64,000 nt of DNA, taken from NCBI GenBank assembly GCA_019022495.1, contig JAFEKR010000024.1:372001-436000 (forward strand), given 5' to 3'. Shown here piece by piece: positions 43,369 through 56,380 of the stretch (position 1 is the stretch's first letter; every line of letters starts with the position of its first letter). Source of the DNA: Epichloe hybrida. Taxonomy: Eukaryota > Ascomycota > Sordariomycetes > Hypocreales > Clavicipitaceae. Position numbers and translations under genes: made by a program. A model generated the notes under the pieces. It ran no database searches and was not told the origin of the DNA. It worked only from the letters and a program-made list of their open reading frames with translations.

Positions 43369-46300
43369 CTAGTAATCTCTCTTTTTCCTTTGTGGCTAAA
43401 GAGTTTAAAAACATAGTAAAAATTAGATTAAAGGAAAGTGTACACTAGTGGATCCCTTAATAGGAATCCGCTACTCTAATTAGCTGTTATAGTATTGGTT
43501 AATTAGATTAATCTATTATTCCTTGCCTAAGCTCCTATCCCTTAATATTATAGGTCTCTTTACCTATCCTTTAATATGAATTATTAATTCGTTTAAATTA
43601 ATTAAAGAGGAAAGTAATAAATTTAGTAATGCTTTTGTTATCACATCCGCTGGATTATCGTTGCCATTAATCTACCTAACTTCGTAGATCTCATGCCTTT
43701 TGTATAATTAATAAAGGGCTATAATATTAATTATTAGTCTCTTCTCCTTTATAGTTCCTAGCTTTATAAGATATTTATATAATAAAAAAGAATTAGTATA
43801 GAGAATCGTAGGAATTTAAGGCATCTTTAATTAATCCATGATCTAATGTAGAGTCGTGGAAATTGCATAGGTAATGTCTGTGCCTTAAACTATGCTATAT
43901 AACTCAGAGGTAAGCATGCTATAAGTAACTCTCTTACTCTTTGTTAAGCTATATGTGATAATATTACCTTTTATAATAAAGGTATTATTGTCTTGCATTA
44001 TCTCGTTGCTAATTATAATTACGTATCTGATTTATAAGCTTAGATCCTTGTTATTAGCAAGCGATTTATTTACGAACACAAAGAGCTTTGCCTCTTTAAG
44101 AACTAAAGGGATATATTATAGTCTGTGTTATTAATTCTTAATCTGCTATTTAAGGTATTTGTTAAGATATATAATATCTTCTGTAAAGGGCTCTTAGTGT
44201 TAAGCTATAATTAAAAGGTTATATAAAGCCTCTAGTTAATATATAGTTATAATATAGCTTCCTTATGCTTATTGCTTTATGTAATCTTACTTTGCTATTA
44301 GGGATTAAGGATTAACTTCCTTAATCTTCTAACTCTAACCTTTCTAGGTTAAGATTAGTAAATTATTAGTGTTCTAGGTTAAGATATAGCTATTAAAGAT
44401 AAGGGGATTCTTAGTGGTTAATTATTGCTTTTCTTTGGCTATAAAGTTAGCCTTCTAGAGCTCTTTCTCTTCTTTTTAGAAGAAGTTATTATTACTTAGG
44501 CCTAATATATTATTAGTTTGCATTCTAATGATGCTAAAGAGGTTCTTATTATTTAGGGCTATGATTAATAAGCAGGGATTATAGGTTAAGGTTATTATAT
44601 TAAGGTTATCCCTATGGTAACGGAAGTACGTTGCTTACTAGTAGGTTCTAGCCTTTGTAATCCCGTAAAGAGGTCTGATTAATTTAATTATAGTCCCTTC
44701 TAGAAAGAGATATGTAATTTACTTTGGTAATCTTATAATAATTAGCCTTATTAGCATTATGTGTAATTAAGTGTAGGCTTACGTAATATCGCGAATCTAA
44801 AGGTAAATACCTCTTTTTCTTAATAATAAAGCGATAGCTATAATAAGTCATTAGCTTGCTTGTTATATTGTTAGCAATTACGTTAGGATGAATTCCTTTC
44901 CTTTGTCATTATAGCCTTATATAACAAGGCGGGATTTCTTGTATGGTAATTCCGTTCCTTTGCCTTTGATCTCTCTAACTATACAAGAATCGAAGATTCT
45001 ATAACCTCTATGCTTCGCTAGGTTAAACTTAATAAATTTAAATATATTATAAGCTTATAAAGCGTTAATCTTAGCTTAATTAGATTACTTAAAGGGTTTT
45101 CCTAGGGTTATAATCCTTCCTTCTTAGCGGAGCTAAAGGGTAAGGTTTTAATTAGCCTCTTCCTTTGCTATAAGAAATGCTATGCTTAGCATCCCTCTAG
45201 TTATAATCTCTTAAATAAAGGCCTTCTCTTAATCTTTATTTATAAGTATATAGAGCTAAACTAGGCTAATATCCTTCTTAAGGCTATAAGGTCTTCTTTT
45301 CCTTACTTTTATTCCTTTAGGGCATGGTAATAAGTCTTTAACTTAATAGCTTCCCCTTAAGGCCTTTTAGGCTTTATAAGCCTCTTTATTAGACTCTCCT
45401 ATACTTATAAATTACACTATAAGGGCCTTTCTTAGTCTCCCTTACTTTCTCTTAGCTAGTATCTATAGCTCTTTACTATCTTCTATTAGAGAATCTCTTT
45501 TATTAGTAGTAATTAGTTATATAGTTACTTCTTCCTTTATATTACTAGGCTTTATCTCTTACTACTCTAGCGTATTATAGGGCTTTATCTCCTGCTACTC
45601 TAGTCCCTTTATAATACACGGGTTTTTATAATAAGGCTTTACTACTATAAAGTAAAACTTTACTAGGCTATAGGGCATATTAATAGTATAGGTCTCTCTA
45701 TTAGTAGTAAGTAGCTTGTATAGGCTATACTAGCTACCTTTCTCTCTTTATACATGTATATTAGCTTATAAGGGTAGCTAATATATAGGCGCTATATTAG
45801 GGCTGTTTTAGGCTCTAAGGGTATTATAAACCTACTATAAAGCTAGAAGATATTAGACTTTGTTAGTAGCTTTACAAATTACCTTAGCACGTTAAATAAT
45901 AGAGATGCTTAGTAGTAACTTATTTATTATTCGCAGGTAGCTCTAAAGACTAGTATAGTTAGGATAATACTATTTAGGCCTGCAGAGTTATTAATCACCT
46001 TAACAGCTATTTAGAGATATTGCTCTAGCGTAAGCTCTGTTCTAATCGAGTCTATAATAATATTATAGGCTTAGCGTAAAGGTCCGTAATATCTCTTAAC
46101 CTTTCTAATGCTATTATAGGCTTTAATTAACATTAATCAAGTATAATACCTAAATTTAGCGGAAGTAAAGTTATTACTAGCATTGTGAATAATTCAATCT
46201 AGAGGTCTGAGATAAGTATTAATCTAATATTCACGGATTATATCCTAGATGTCTTAAGCCTTCTGCTTCTTTAAATTAAGAAATCAGGCTACTTAGAACA

Positions 46301-47917
46301 AGGTTGCTAAATTAATAATATAAAGCACTAGTTAGCTATTGATTTACACAATATTAACAATGATCTTGTAGTTAAATTTGTAGTTATCTTTGATTATAAA
46401 CTTGAATTAACTAGGGGCCTTTCTATGTATTTAGTAATAGTGGCAGACTTTGGTTAATTCCTTAATTACCTAGCGTTTAACTTTATAACTAGCTTAGTAA
46501 AGGATCTTTACAAGTCATTAAACGGAAGGGTAACTAAGTTAATGATATAATTAACGGATATCTCCTTCTAAAAGGTGGAAGGCAACTATTTCTCTTGCTT
46601 CTAGTAACTACTAAGGATAGCCCTATTATTATACAATGGGTATAGTCTTATTGCCTTAGATAAGTATATTAGTAAGGTTATTAATCTTAACTTATATTTT
46701 ATCTATATTAGTGATTAAGAAGAGGAATAGGGTGGCTATATTAAGGACATAGAATTCAAGCTCTCTAAGTTCCATAGGCACATAAAGGATTCCTCTTATA
46801 ACTACTAATCTAGTGCTAAATGTAATAATTTAGGGTTTATAAGGGGTTACCTTTAATAAAGGCATTAATCTTAATAGAGCCTTTACTTATGCCTCTCCTA
46901 TAGTTAACTTTCCTATAGCGCTAGTGTTAGGCATAATCCCTCTAAAGACCTCTTTAGAATAGCGTTCTTTAGAGATATAGTAAATTAAGCCTTTATCACA
47001 CTCTTATAGCTTATAAAGCCCTTGTTTAAGGAATACGTGTTAAAAAGCTTAATTATATAAGGTCACTAGGACATTAACGTTAGCGGCGTTATGGTTAGTC
47101 TGTAATCCGGAGTAGAAGAATTATATAATACTTAGGTGTGCTATTAATAGTAGCTCCTTTATATTATTATTATTATCTTTAGCTTCTATGTAAGCTAAAA
47201 GATATGCTTTCTAATTCTAACCTAAGCCTTTATTAGGCTTATTATTATCCTACCCTTTATAGGAGGCAAGGAATACCTAGAATCTCTTCTCTAAAGGAGG
47301 TATATAATGTGTTTTACTAGCCTACTAGTAGTCCTTTTCCTTTTAACATTCTTTAGCGGAGTAATTAGAGAACTAGTAGCTACTCTTACCATATATAAAG
47401 CAGCGCTTAGTGCTTAGTCTAGGGCTCTGTCCATAATAACTTCCTCTGCTACGGGGGGATAATCACTATCTATACTAATAATTAGTAAATATAGCCTCTA
47501 GAGGGTCTCCTTATTAGTACTAAAGGTATTAGGAGGACTTCTTATTTAATTCCGTAATAGTAATTACCTTATAAAGGTCTCTAGTAAGACTTTTAAAGCC
47601 TGCGGAGTGCATATATTTTACTATCTAATATTTAGGCATACTAGCTATAGTATTTAAGGCTTGCTTATAGAGTTTAGTATTTACTATCTTAGTAAGGTAT
47701 AGGCCTCTATGAATCTTCTTAAGGGCTAATAACATAATCTTAAGGCACTTAAGCTTGCTTTTGTTAGGGTTTTTCTTAATTATACTCTTTAGCATTATGC
47801 TACTCTACTTATAGTAATAGAATTACTAGTTGCTTTCTGTCTTAAAGCGCTAATAGATGCGAGCAATTATCTCTTCATAGGAATAGTTATTCCTAAAGAG
47901 GTAATTAAGGTAGTATT

Positions 47918-47998
47918 TGTTAAAATATATTGTTAAAAATATATAAGGCTTTGTAATCCTAGGTTCAGTCGGATCGGTCCACTCTTTTGATTTGAATA
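47918..47998 (+). repeat. Copia Z 5' LTR (81 bp)
   Basis: TGTTAAAATATATTGTTAAA start with an internal TGTTAAAA repeat. Unusually short for a Copia LTR. Confidence 0.93.
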
Positions 47999-48015
47999 GG
48001 TTATGAGCCCAGCTC
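47999..48015 (+). promoter_or_regulatory. Copia Z primer-binding site (initiator tRNA-Met anticodon arm)
   Basis: GGTTATGAGCCCAGCT directly follows the LTR. Its complement contains GGGCTCATAACC, the anticodon stem-loop type sequence (CAT anticodon) of initiator tRNA-Met. Drosophila Copia is known to prime from an internal fragment of the same tRNA. Confidence 0.75.
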
Positions 48016-48054
48016 TATCACTATAGATTCCTTTTAGGTCACTTTGTGTACGAT

Positions 48055-48294
48055 TACAGAAGACTTCCCTTCTATAAAAAAGGAAGGACCTGCGAGAAAG
48101 AAGTTTTTTCCCTTCTATAAAAAGGAATCAATTGTGGCTACAGAAGACTTCCCTTCTATAAAAAAGGAAGGATCCGCGAGATAGAAGCTTTTTCCCTTCT
48201 ATAAAAAGGAATAAATTTCAAATACAGAAGACTTCTCTTCTATAAAAAAGGAAGGACCCGCGAGATAGAAGCTTTTCCCTTCTATAAAAAGGAA
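48055..48294 (+). repeat. 84-bp tandem repeat in the Z leader (three units)
   Basis: Units start TACAGAAGACTTC at 48055, 48139 and 48223 (third slightly shorter) and end just before the gag ATG at 48296. Each unit holds CTTC..TATAAAAA..GGAAG-type inverted segments, so each could fold into hairpins. The role (packaging, promoter or translation) is unknown. Confidence 0.92.
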
Positions 48295-48295
48295 A

Positions 48296-49675
48296 ATGGA
48301 TACTAAAGGAAAGGGAAAGGGACCTGTTATCCCTGACCCTAGTGCGCAAGAGGTTCTAAATAACCAGCTAAAAGAGCAGGCTATTAAGCAACAAGCAACT
48401 ATAGACTAGTTATTAGAGAAGCTAGAAAGCCTATCTATAACTGTAAATAGTCGTATGGAGGGTGTGGAATCTGATAAGCCCGCTAGTTAGCAGCAAGATC
48501 AGCAGCCTGTTCAAGAAAATCAAGCTGAATCTAGCTCTGTACAAGCAACCTTTAATAATTCAATTATTAAGGAATTTAATAAGAGGGTTTATAGTTTTCC
48601 AGAGACTGCTAGGCTTAAAGGAGCTAAAAATTTCGAACAATGGAAACAAGCCCTAACTATCCAATTTAGAGCTTTAGGCATGCCTAAATTTCTAGATAAT
48701 CCGGAGAGTTCTAGGGTGCTAGGGGATCCAGATCAAGCTATTATCCTTATGTTACTAAGGGATAGTTGTACAGAAGGACCCTAAGCCGCTATAACTTGGC
48801 AAAAATCACCTGAAGAAGCCTATAATTTACTTGTAAGGCAATATTCACATAGCGTTAAAATCCAGAGGGGGTCCCTATATTCAGAATTTCATAACCTGAA
48901 TTTCCAAGAGTTTAAGGGGACTCTAGAGTCCTTTAATGCAGTCTTTAATAATCTACTAGCTAGATTATCGATTTCAGGGGTCCTGATTGCTCCGATAGAT
49001 CAGGTTAATCAATATCTTCAATCCCTAAAATTAACCTTCCCTCAGTGGGCTAAGAGGCAACGATTCAGCATGCGTACGAATAGAGCTATAGGGGCTCCCC
49101 TAGATGCCCTAAATCTTTAATTCTTAATAGCAGACCTTCTAGCAGAACAGAGGGATAAATCATCTACGGTATCCAAAGCCCTGAATTATAGGGCTAAAAA
49201 CCTTGAAAAGGGTGCCAAAGAAAAAGAAAAGGCCCCTAAGGATTAGAAGAAGAAAGGAGGCTCTAAAGAAAATAAGGGCTCTTCTAATTCTAATTCTTCT
49301 TCTAATAAGAAGAAGAAAAAGAAGCAAAAAGGTCAAAAATCAGATAAAAAGGATAATAAAGAGACCTCTGGAGAGGGATCTTTTATGCTAGGAAATTACA
49401 ACCTTTCTAACGGTGCTCTTAAACCGTACAAGAAGCCTAGCTTTCATAAGACTAGTTACAAGAGCTCTAGTGATAGTAGCTCTAATTCTAGCTCTAGTGA
49501 ATCGGATAATGAAAATCAAGAAATTAAAACCTTAAATGGTTTTAATTATTACAGCAAAGACATAAAAAAGGCCCTATTATATAATACAGGTTTGACTGTA
49601 CATATTATTAATTCTAGGCCGTCTTTAGGGATTATACCCCCTATAAAAAGAGGGAATCTAACCCTATTATAATTG
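48296..49675 (+). pseudogene. Copia Z gag with protease start
   Basis: The frame starts MDTKGKGKGPVIPDPSAQEV and is readable to 49672 with about five stops at Trp/Gln positions. It includes the Gag core (FEQWKQALTIQFRALGMPKF) and a long Lys/Ser-rich tail (49200-49380) instead of a CCHC zinc knuckle; no such knuckle is visible. The frame ends in the protease active-site block LLYNTGLTVHI, where the expected catalytic Asp reads Asn. Pol continues one frame back at about 49620. Confidence 0.85.
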
Positions 49676-52635
49676 GTGGTGGCCCTATTTACGCTAAGGG
49701 TCACGGTAGTGCTGTTTTTGAGGTCCTATATCAGAAAAATCCAGCTAAATATAGGACCTTAGTGCTTAAAGATACGCTATATTTTCCTTAGCTTGATGTT
49801 AATATAGTTAGTGGACTTACGCACTATATATCTGGTGGTTGCCTTATAAAAAACCTACTTTATCTTAAAGATAGGTCTCTTATTGCAACCTTAGATATAG
49901 AAAAACATAGTTTTTTCTTCCACGTTAAAAACCAATTTACGCCTAAGTTATCTAAAGGGCCCTGTAATAATTCGCATTATATCCGACCTTTTACCTACGC
50001 CGCTTTTAAGGGTCATAGCTATCCGATTAGCTACCCTATAGAGGTTCAAATTCCCTCTAAAAAGCCGGATTAGGCTTCTGATTTAGACGAAATCGACGAA
50101 AATGATAATAATATTAAAGAAATCGTACGGGATGATTTAGGGGAATTAGTCCCTTCTTCTTCGCCTATAGCCCCAGGTTGGGTCCCTTATAAATCTAAGG
50201 AAATAGATTTAGGGGTGTTAGAGGGCCCTAGTGGAGGAAAAGGGTCCCTAATACCTCTCCAAGAGGCCTGTGGTTCTCAAGGGGCCCAGCAGGGGACTAG
50301 TGAAGAGGGCCCTAGTCTAGATCCTAATTCAGACCCTAAGGATCTTCAATATCAACGGTTGTTAGAACTAGCTGGCCTATGGCATGTACGATTAGGGCAC
50401 CTAGGTCTTCCTTTGCTAAAGAAAACTAGCCTTATAACTAAAGGAATCCCTGATTTTTCTAAAATTAAGGATAAGGATTTTAGATATATTGCTTGTGATC
50501 AATCCAAGGCAGTTAGAAGACCCAGGAAATTAGCTATCCCTGACCCCCCAAGAGCTCTAGATCGAATAGAGGGGGATACGCTAAAAATCAGCCCCACGCC
50601 GTACAATAAGCAGTTAATTTGCTTATTTCTAGTTGATCGAAAGACTAGATATAAGTGGGTTATCTTATTACCTAATAAGGAAGGCCCAACTGTTTATAAG
50701 GCTATTAAAGGCTTCTTCAGAGGGCTTAAAAATCAACTAGGTCAATATCCTAGGCACCTTCACTTCAATGGGGGCTAGGAAATCGATTCTAGTTGTCAAG
50801 CTTGGTTAAATTCTAAAGGGATCAAATTTACAACTTCTAGTCCCTATATCTATGAGCAAAATGGATTAGCAGAACGTTCAATTCGTACTATTCTAGATCG
50901 ATTAAGGGCTACTATCCAGTGGGCAAAATTACCGTTATTTTTATAGTGTTTTGTATTACCTACAGTTGTTAACCTAGTTAATATAACTGCTAATACCACT
51001 AAGGATGAAAGCCCTGAACAGCTGCTATCTAGGGAGCTAAATCAGCCTTATACAACTGATATTAGCAGTATTAGAGCTATAGGATCTCACTGTGAGATTC
51101 TAATCCCCCTGGAAAAACAACCTAAAGCCTAGAAGTTAGCAGCTAGGATTATCCCTGGAAGACTTTTAGCTACACTAGGTTCTAACACCTACCTAGTGTA
51201 CATCCCCTCTAAAAGGCTAGTTACAAAGACTAGCTTTATTAAGATTATAGAACCTATAGGCCCTGTTTCTAAAGGCTTACCTAGGATTTCTATAGGGGAT
51301 AACCCTTTAGAGGGGGAAAATAATCTAGAAAATGAAAATCAACAATATCTAGACCAAGGTTCAAAGGATTATCCTATAGACAACATAGGTATCCCTGTAG
51401 GTCAAGAAAAAACACCTATAGGCCCCGAAGAACCCCCTAAAGGCTTAATTCCAGCGGATCCCATACAAGCGCAGCCTATAACTTAACTAGGAAATCAGGT
51501 TTCGACTTCAGACCTCGATTTTGACAAAATTATCGATTTCGACCCTAATATCGACCCTATGGATGTTAATATTAGTTCCCCTTCTTCTCTAGATTTCATA
51601 AAAGAAATCTGCTTTAAGGTACAGGAGAAGCTAAAGGAAAAGAATCCTATTAGCCCCGAGCCTAAGACCTAGAAGCAGGCTATATCTAGCCCTGAAAGGG
51701 ATAAATGGATAGAAGCCACGTACAAGGAATACGAACAGCTTCTAAAGGCTGGTACTTTTAAATTTATAGGGAAAGATCAAATCCCTAAGGGCCAAAAAGT
51801 ACTAAAGAATAGGCTTGTTTATAAGCTTAAAAAGGATAAAGAAAATAATCCTTTAAAATATAAGGCTCGACTCGTTGCTAAGGGATTTATGCAAATCGAA
51901 GGCCTAGATTACCTAGAGACCTTCGCTGCCACAAGCATTCCCCCTAGCTGGAGGATTTTACTAGCCCTAGCGGCTTGGAATAACTAGGAAATCGAATAAA
52001 TTGATTTTATAGGAGCTTTTCTTAATAGTAAGCTACAACAACAGATTTATATGGTTATTCCAGAAGGGTTTATTGAATTCCTTGAGGCAAATCCTAAACT
52101 AGCTAAATTAGCTAGAAGTTTTGGCTGGAAACCTTCTAAAGATTAAGTAATTTTATTATAGAAGTCTTTATACGGCCTAAAACAAAGCTTAAGGGAATGG
52201 CAATAAGCGCTAATATTAGTGCTTAAATCCCTAGGATTTAACCCTTTAATATCTAACCTAGCTATCTTCTTCAATCCTTCAACCAAAACCTTCGTCATTA
52301 CGTACGTTAATGACTGTCTTCTAATTGGACCGGATTTATCTTATATCCAAAGGCTTAAAAAGGAACTTCATAAAGTCTATCTAATAGAAGATAGGGGGCC
52401 TGCTGAATTCTTCTTAGGGGTTTAAATCGTACGAGATAGGCCTAATAGAATACTGAAAATTCATCAATCTCAGTATATATTAGAAGCCTTAAAACGATTT
52501 AATATGCTAGATAGTAAGCCTATTAGCATACCTCTTCAGCCAGGCGTTTTAGCTACGCAGACAACTAAAGAAATTCAATTGCTAGTATAAGCCTAACCTC
52601 CAATAGGGCACCTGGATATACAATTCCAGGGGGAG
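49621..52635 (+). pseudogene. Copia Z pol (protease end, integrase, RT; no RNase H)
   Basis: The frame is readable from about 49621 to the 3' LTR with about 14 stops. Integrase: a zinc-binding start WHVRLGHLGLPLL with one of the expected Cys replaced by Tyr, core EGDTLKIS, then HFNGG where the second catalytic Asp reads Asn, then YIYEQNGLAERSIRTI. RT: VLKNRLVYKLKKDKE, ARLVAKGFMQIEGLDYLETF, and the active site TYVNDCLLIG where YVDD has become YVND. The frame ends about 110 codons after YVND, right at the 3' LTR, so the usual ~200-residue RNase H part is absent. Changes are G-to-A or C-to-T. Confidence 0.88.
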
Positions 52636-52716
52636 TGTTAAAATATATTGTTAAAAATATATAAGGCTTTGTAATCCTAGGTTCAGTCGGATCGGTCCAC
52701 TCTTTTGATTTCAACA
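52636..52716 (+). repeat. Copia Z 3' LTR (81 bp)
   Basis: 79 of 81 bases match the 5' LTR by eye; ends TCAACA followed by GTATT. Confidence 0.93.
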
Positions 52717-54423
52717 GTATTGCTTAGCATTACCTATTAACATAATAGGGAAAGCCTTCTAATAATACGTTTAAGGAAGGTTAATTCTATTACACTTATT
52801 TTTAAAGAGCGTGATCTTTGGCATTAAGAAGTTATATAGCTTTCTACTATAGCGGTCGCTATCCTTATATATCTTTGTAAGCTCTAAGATCTTCTTTGTG
52901 ATCTAATCTTTAGAGGGGAATTGCTATAAAGGCATAATTTGTTATGAATGACGGTCCACTAGTTATTTCTAATAATAATTATCTAGATAGAGCTATTAAT
53001 ATAATAGGGATTGTTACAGGGGTTCTTATAAGGGTTTAAGCAATCTCTAGGGCTAGGGAAGGTTAATTTCTAGGGTAGGTTATTAGGGCTATTAATGTTA
53101 AGGTTCTAGGGGTTTAGAAAATTATAGTCTTTCTTGTAATCTTTCCTATGACTAAAGGGGCATTAAGGTTTAATAAAGCACTTCCTTAAGTAATACTAGG
53201 ATTAAATATCCTAGGCCTTGCCTAATAAGGACGCTGTAATCTTGTAAAGAATTGCGTAATTCTCTAATAATATCCTTAGATGCCCTTTTAAAGGTGTCTT
53301 TAGACTAGCCTTTAAAGTCTTCTTAGAATAATTCCTATAGGTTATTATCTCTCTAACCTTAATGTTCACTAAGGTTAATAAATCTTGTAATCTAGTTATT
53401 AAGCTTAAGCTACGTAGTAGTGTCTAGATCTAGCTTAATAAATTCTTTCTAGTTATATAAGAATTCATAAGTAAGCTATTAAAGGCATAGGGGTAATTCA
53501 TACCTTTAAGGTCTCTTAGGAGTAATAATTAGAGCCTTACTATTACTAGTAGCCCTTTCTCTTATAGAAGGTCTAGATTCCTCTGCTATTTTTAACTATA
53601 AAAGGAATGTTACTAATTTATTGTTTTTATTACTAATTAAGCTCCTATATTTGCTTATTACTATTATAAGGTTTTTCTTTTGCATTTTAGGAGTATTATC
53701 GCTCTAATGAAATTAGAAGATTATGAAAATAGGAAAAACGGAAGAAAAAGTAGTAGAAGTAGTAAAAGTAGTAATAAGAACAAAGCAATAAGAATAAATT
53801 ACTAGAGATAAAGAAAGCAATAGAAGTTCTAAAAGTAACTAGAAAATGATAGGAAAAGTAATAAGGGAATAACAGGAATTACTACTTCCTGTTTTTTATG
53901 AAAAGGAGGGAAGGAGGTAATCTCTTTTTCCTACTAATAAGCACAGGGCGAATAGCACTAATAATAAAGGGGGCAAAAAAAAACAAGCAGTAGATTCTTA
54001 TAGGGAGAGATTAAAGGTCTGTTAGATAAAGGGAATATTTATAGAGAAGTTATAGATATATTAGCTAGCTTAGCTAAGGTTATTTAATGTTAGGTTTGAA
54101 ATAAATGCCTCGCAGCGATAGATTTGGTTATTTAGTTAGTTTTCTTATAATAGATGATAAAATCGATAATTAATAATAATATCCTAGATAGATATAATAA
54201 AGTTATATCCCTAAGCCTAAGGGTTAATAGATTAATTCCTTAGAAGCCTAATAAGCTTGTAACTAGGATTCTAGTCTCTTCCTTTAGCATACTTATATAG
54301 TTATACCTCTTTACTATAATAACTATTATAGTATAATAAGGGGTAGTAGTAGTAGTGTTTATAAAAATGTCTCTTCTTGTAATACCTAGCTTATTTGTAG
54401 TTGTGAAGTTAACTACTAATTAG

Positions 54424-54681
54424 TGTTAGATACACTAAGGTCCTACGTAGGTAATAAATCCTATATAAATTCAAAGTTAATGATAGATAGTTAGCTAGCT
54501 AGGAAAGAGAGAGAAGAGAGGGAAAGTCTAGATGCTAGAAAAGTGGGCGAAATCCGTATGTGGGGCATAAAAGGGGGTGGCAAATTAATGTAGCCAATCG
54601 CATTGCGTGCATCGCGCCAGACCCACAATTGGTCCAGTCTTTGGCCACGATTGAACCGATGAAGATCCGAAGGAATTAACA
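54424..54681 (-). repeat. Copia X 5' LTR (258 bp)
   Basis: Right copy of the LTR. Its 3' third (54600-54681) keeps GC-rich motifs such as GCCAGACCCAC that are mutated in the left copy. Confidence 0.92.
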
Positions 54682-54686
54682 GTATG

Positions 54687-56380
54687 TATATAGTTATAAT
54701 AGCTATAACAGTATGCTAATAATATAAAGAATCTTAAATAAATAATAGAAGAGAGAGGAATAGGTATATAGAAGGGCTACCTTATAGTTTAACTAGTGTA
54801 ATATATAGCACACTATATACCTTGCTTTACCTTCTATATTCTAGTACTCTTCCACACCTTCTATAAAGTTAGCTCTTGTAATATAAAAGCTTTCTCTTAG
54901 GACGTAGAAGATAGAGTACTCTAAGTATGTCCTTAGCAAATGTGTTAGGTATATGTTTAATATATATTATACCTCTTAGTTATTAGTAGGCTAAGAGCTG
55001 TTGTCTATAGAACTCTCACTTTAACTATATATACATAGATAATTATTACCCTTATGTAATAATTGTAGATTTTATTATTTCCTAGTAATATAACTAGCCT
55101 AGTGAAATAAAGAGCTATATTTAAGCTTAAACGCGCTATCTTATTCCCTATTAGGTATTATGTATTAGTTATGCCTAATATATAGTGTACTTATAACTTA
55201 CGTAAGAAGCTTGAGTTTATTTATAAACTTCTATAGTAAGAATATCTCAGGGCCTAATTTACAAACGAATTAATAGGTATACATATGTGGTATATATTTA
55301 GGTAATATACCTAGGCTTATAAAGATATCATGCATTGCGCTAGCTATTAGATAATACCTAGTAGTGGATTGCACTATTAGGAATATAAGTATATGCTATA
55401 TATATTGCGTATATATAGTGTATACTTTTCACTTATAATCTTCTCTTTAATCTTAATATTCGCTCTGCTAGGTAGCTATACTCTCCTCTTATAATACTAG
55501 TGAATATAGTAATAAATCTAGTTATATATACTTATTAATAGCTATATATATTACTTATATAGGGACACTTACGCTAGTATTATCTAAAAAGCTCCTGCCA
55601 CACATTTTCCTACTATTATTAATAATAATATCGCACCTAAGAGCGGGTTAGCCTCTGTATATGCTATATATATACTATGGATATACCTTACACATAGGTA
55701 TTAATTTATGAAAGAGGAAGTGGCTCTAAAGAAATTAGAATTAGCCTATAATAATAGCCTAATTTAGAGAGGTTTACTACTTTAAGCATAGAGTTATTAA
55801 TAAAATCAGTTACTTAGACTGCTATCTTTATATATATATTATAAGTAAGGGGAATAAGAGAATAAGATATGGTATATGTTACATATATATTAGTTTAATT
55901 TTTTAGTGCCTTATAACTAAATAAAATACACTAAACTAACTATAAGTATATATACTATATATAGTGTATATGTAGTGCATATGTATAAATTATATATTAT
56001 CTGCCTTTCTTTATATTATAATATTTTGCTTTTACTATATATAGTTATATATTACGTGTATATGTATAGTATAGTTAAATATACTTAACTTTAGTTAATT
56101 TCTATTAAAAACTAATCTAGCCTTTTACTTAGCATAATATATATAGCATATATGTCCTTATTAAAAAACATACTATGTAGAAACTATATAGAACTAATTA
56201 GAGTAAATCCATATATGCTAGCCATATGTAAAGTAAGAGGAATTTAATTAGTTTCCTAATTCTTAGCTACCTTAGTGGCTATGTTTTAGGCCTCTCTCTT
56301 AGCCTTTTTTTTCTTAGCCTTTAGCTTCCTAGTGTGCGTGGCCTTTTATGTAGGAGTAACTATATTATTATTAGCCTTAT
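54687..56380. mobile_element. Decayed element, right part (continuation of 38662-43105)
   Basis: Removing Copia X rejoins this with 43105. Extremely AT-rich, with many ATATGCTA/TATATA-type segments and no readable protein. It ends at the insertion point of Copia Y (56381) without a recognisable right terminus. Confidence 0.5.

Larger units (their letters stand above)
47918..52716 (+). mobile_element. Copia Z: + strand LTR element with 81-bp LTRs, lightly RIPed
   Basis: LTRs at 47918-47998 and 52636-52716 are 81 bp, differ only at the last few bases (TTGAATA/TTCAACA), and are flanked by the perfect duplication GTATT (47913-47917, 52717-52721). Copia Y has the uninterrupted target sequence at the equivalent place (near 61200). 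A primer-binding site follows the 5' LTR and a purine tract (CCAGGGGGAG) precedes the 3' LTR. Gag and Pol are almost fully readable on the + strand with about 20 stops. Total 4799 bp. No RNase H domain lies between RT and the 3' LTR. Confidence 0.93.
43369..54423 (-). pseudogene. Copia X gag-pol relic (split by Z)
   Basis: Minus-strand relic in two parts, 47912-43369 and 54423-52722. By alignment with Y, RNase H lies near 44080-43880, RT and integrase follow to the right, and gag lies at about 54200-53000. No open frame of useful length remains. Confidence 0.75.
43111..54681 (-). mobile_element. Copia X: complete LTR element, heavily RIPed, interrupted by Copia Z
   Basis: Two 258-bp LTRs (43111-43368 and 54424-54681) start TGTTGG/TGTTAG and end TTAACA, flanked by the perfect 5-bp duplication GTATG (43106-43110 and 54682-54686). 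Without Z it is about 6.77 kb. Coding is on the minus strand by comparison with copy Y, where an RNase H block is legible. The right LTR is much less RIPed than the interior. Every coding frame is destroyed. Confidence 0.92.
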
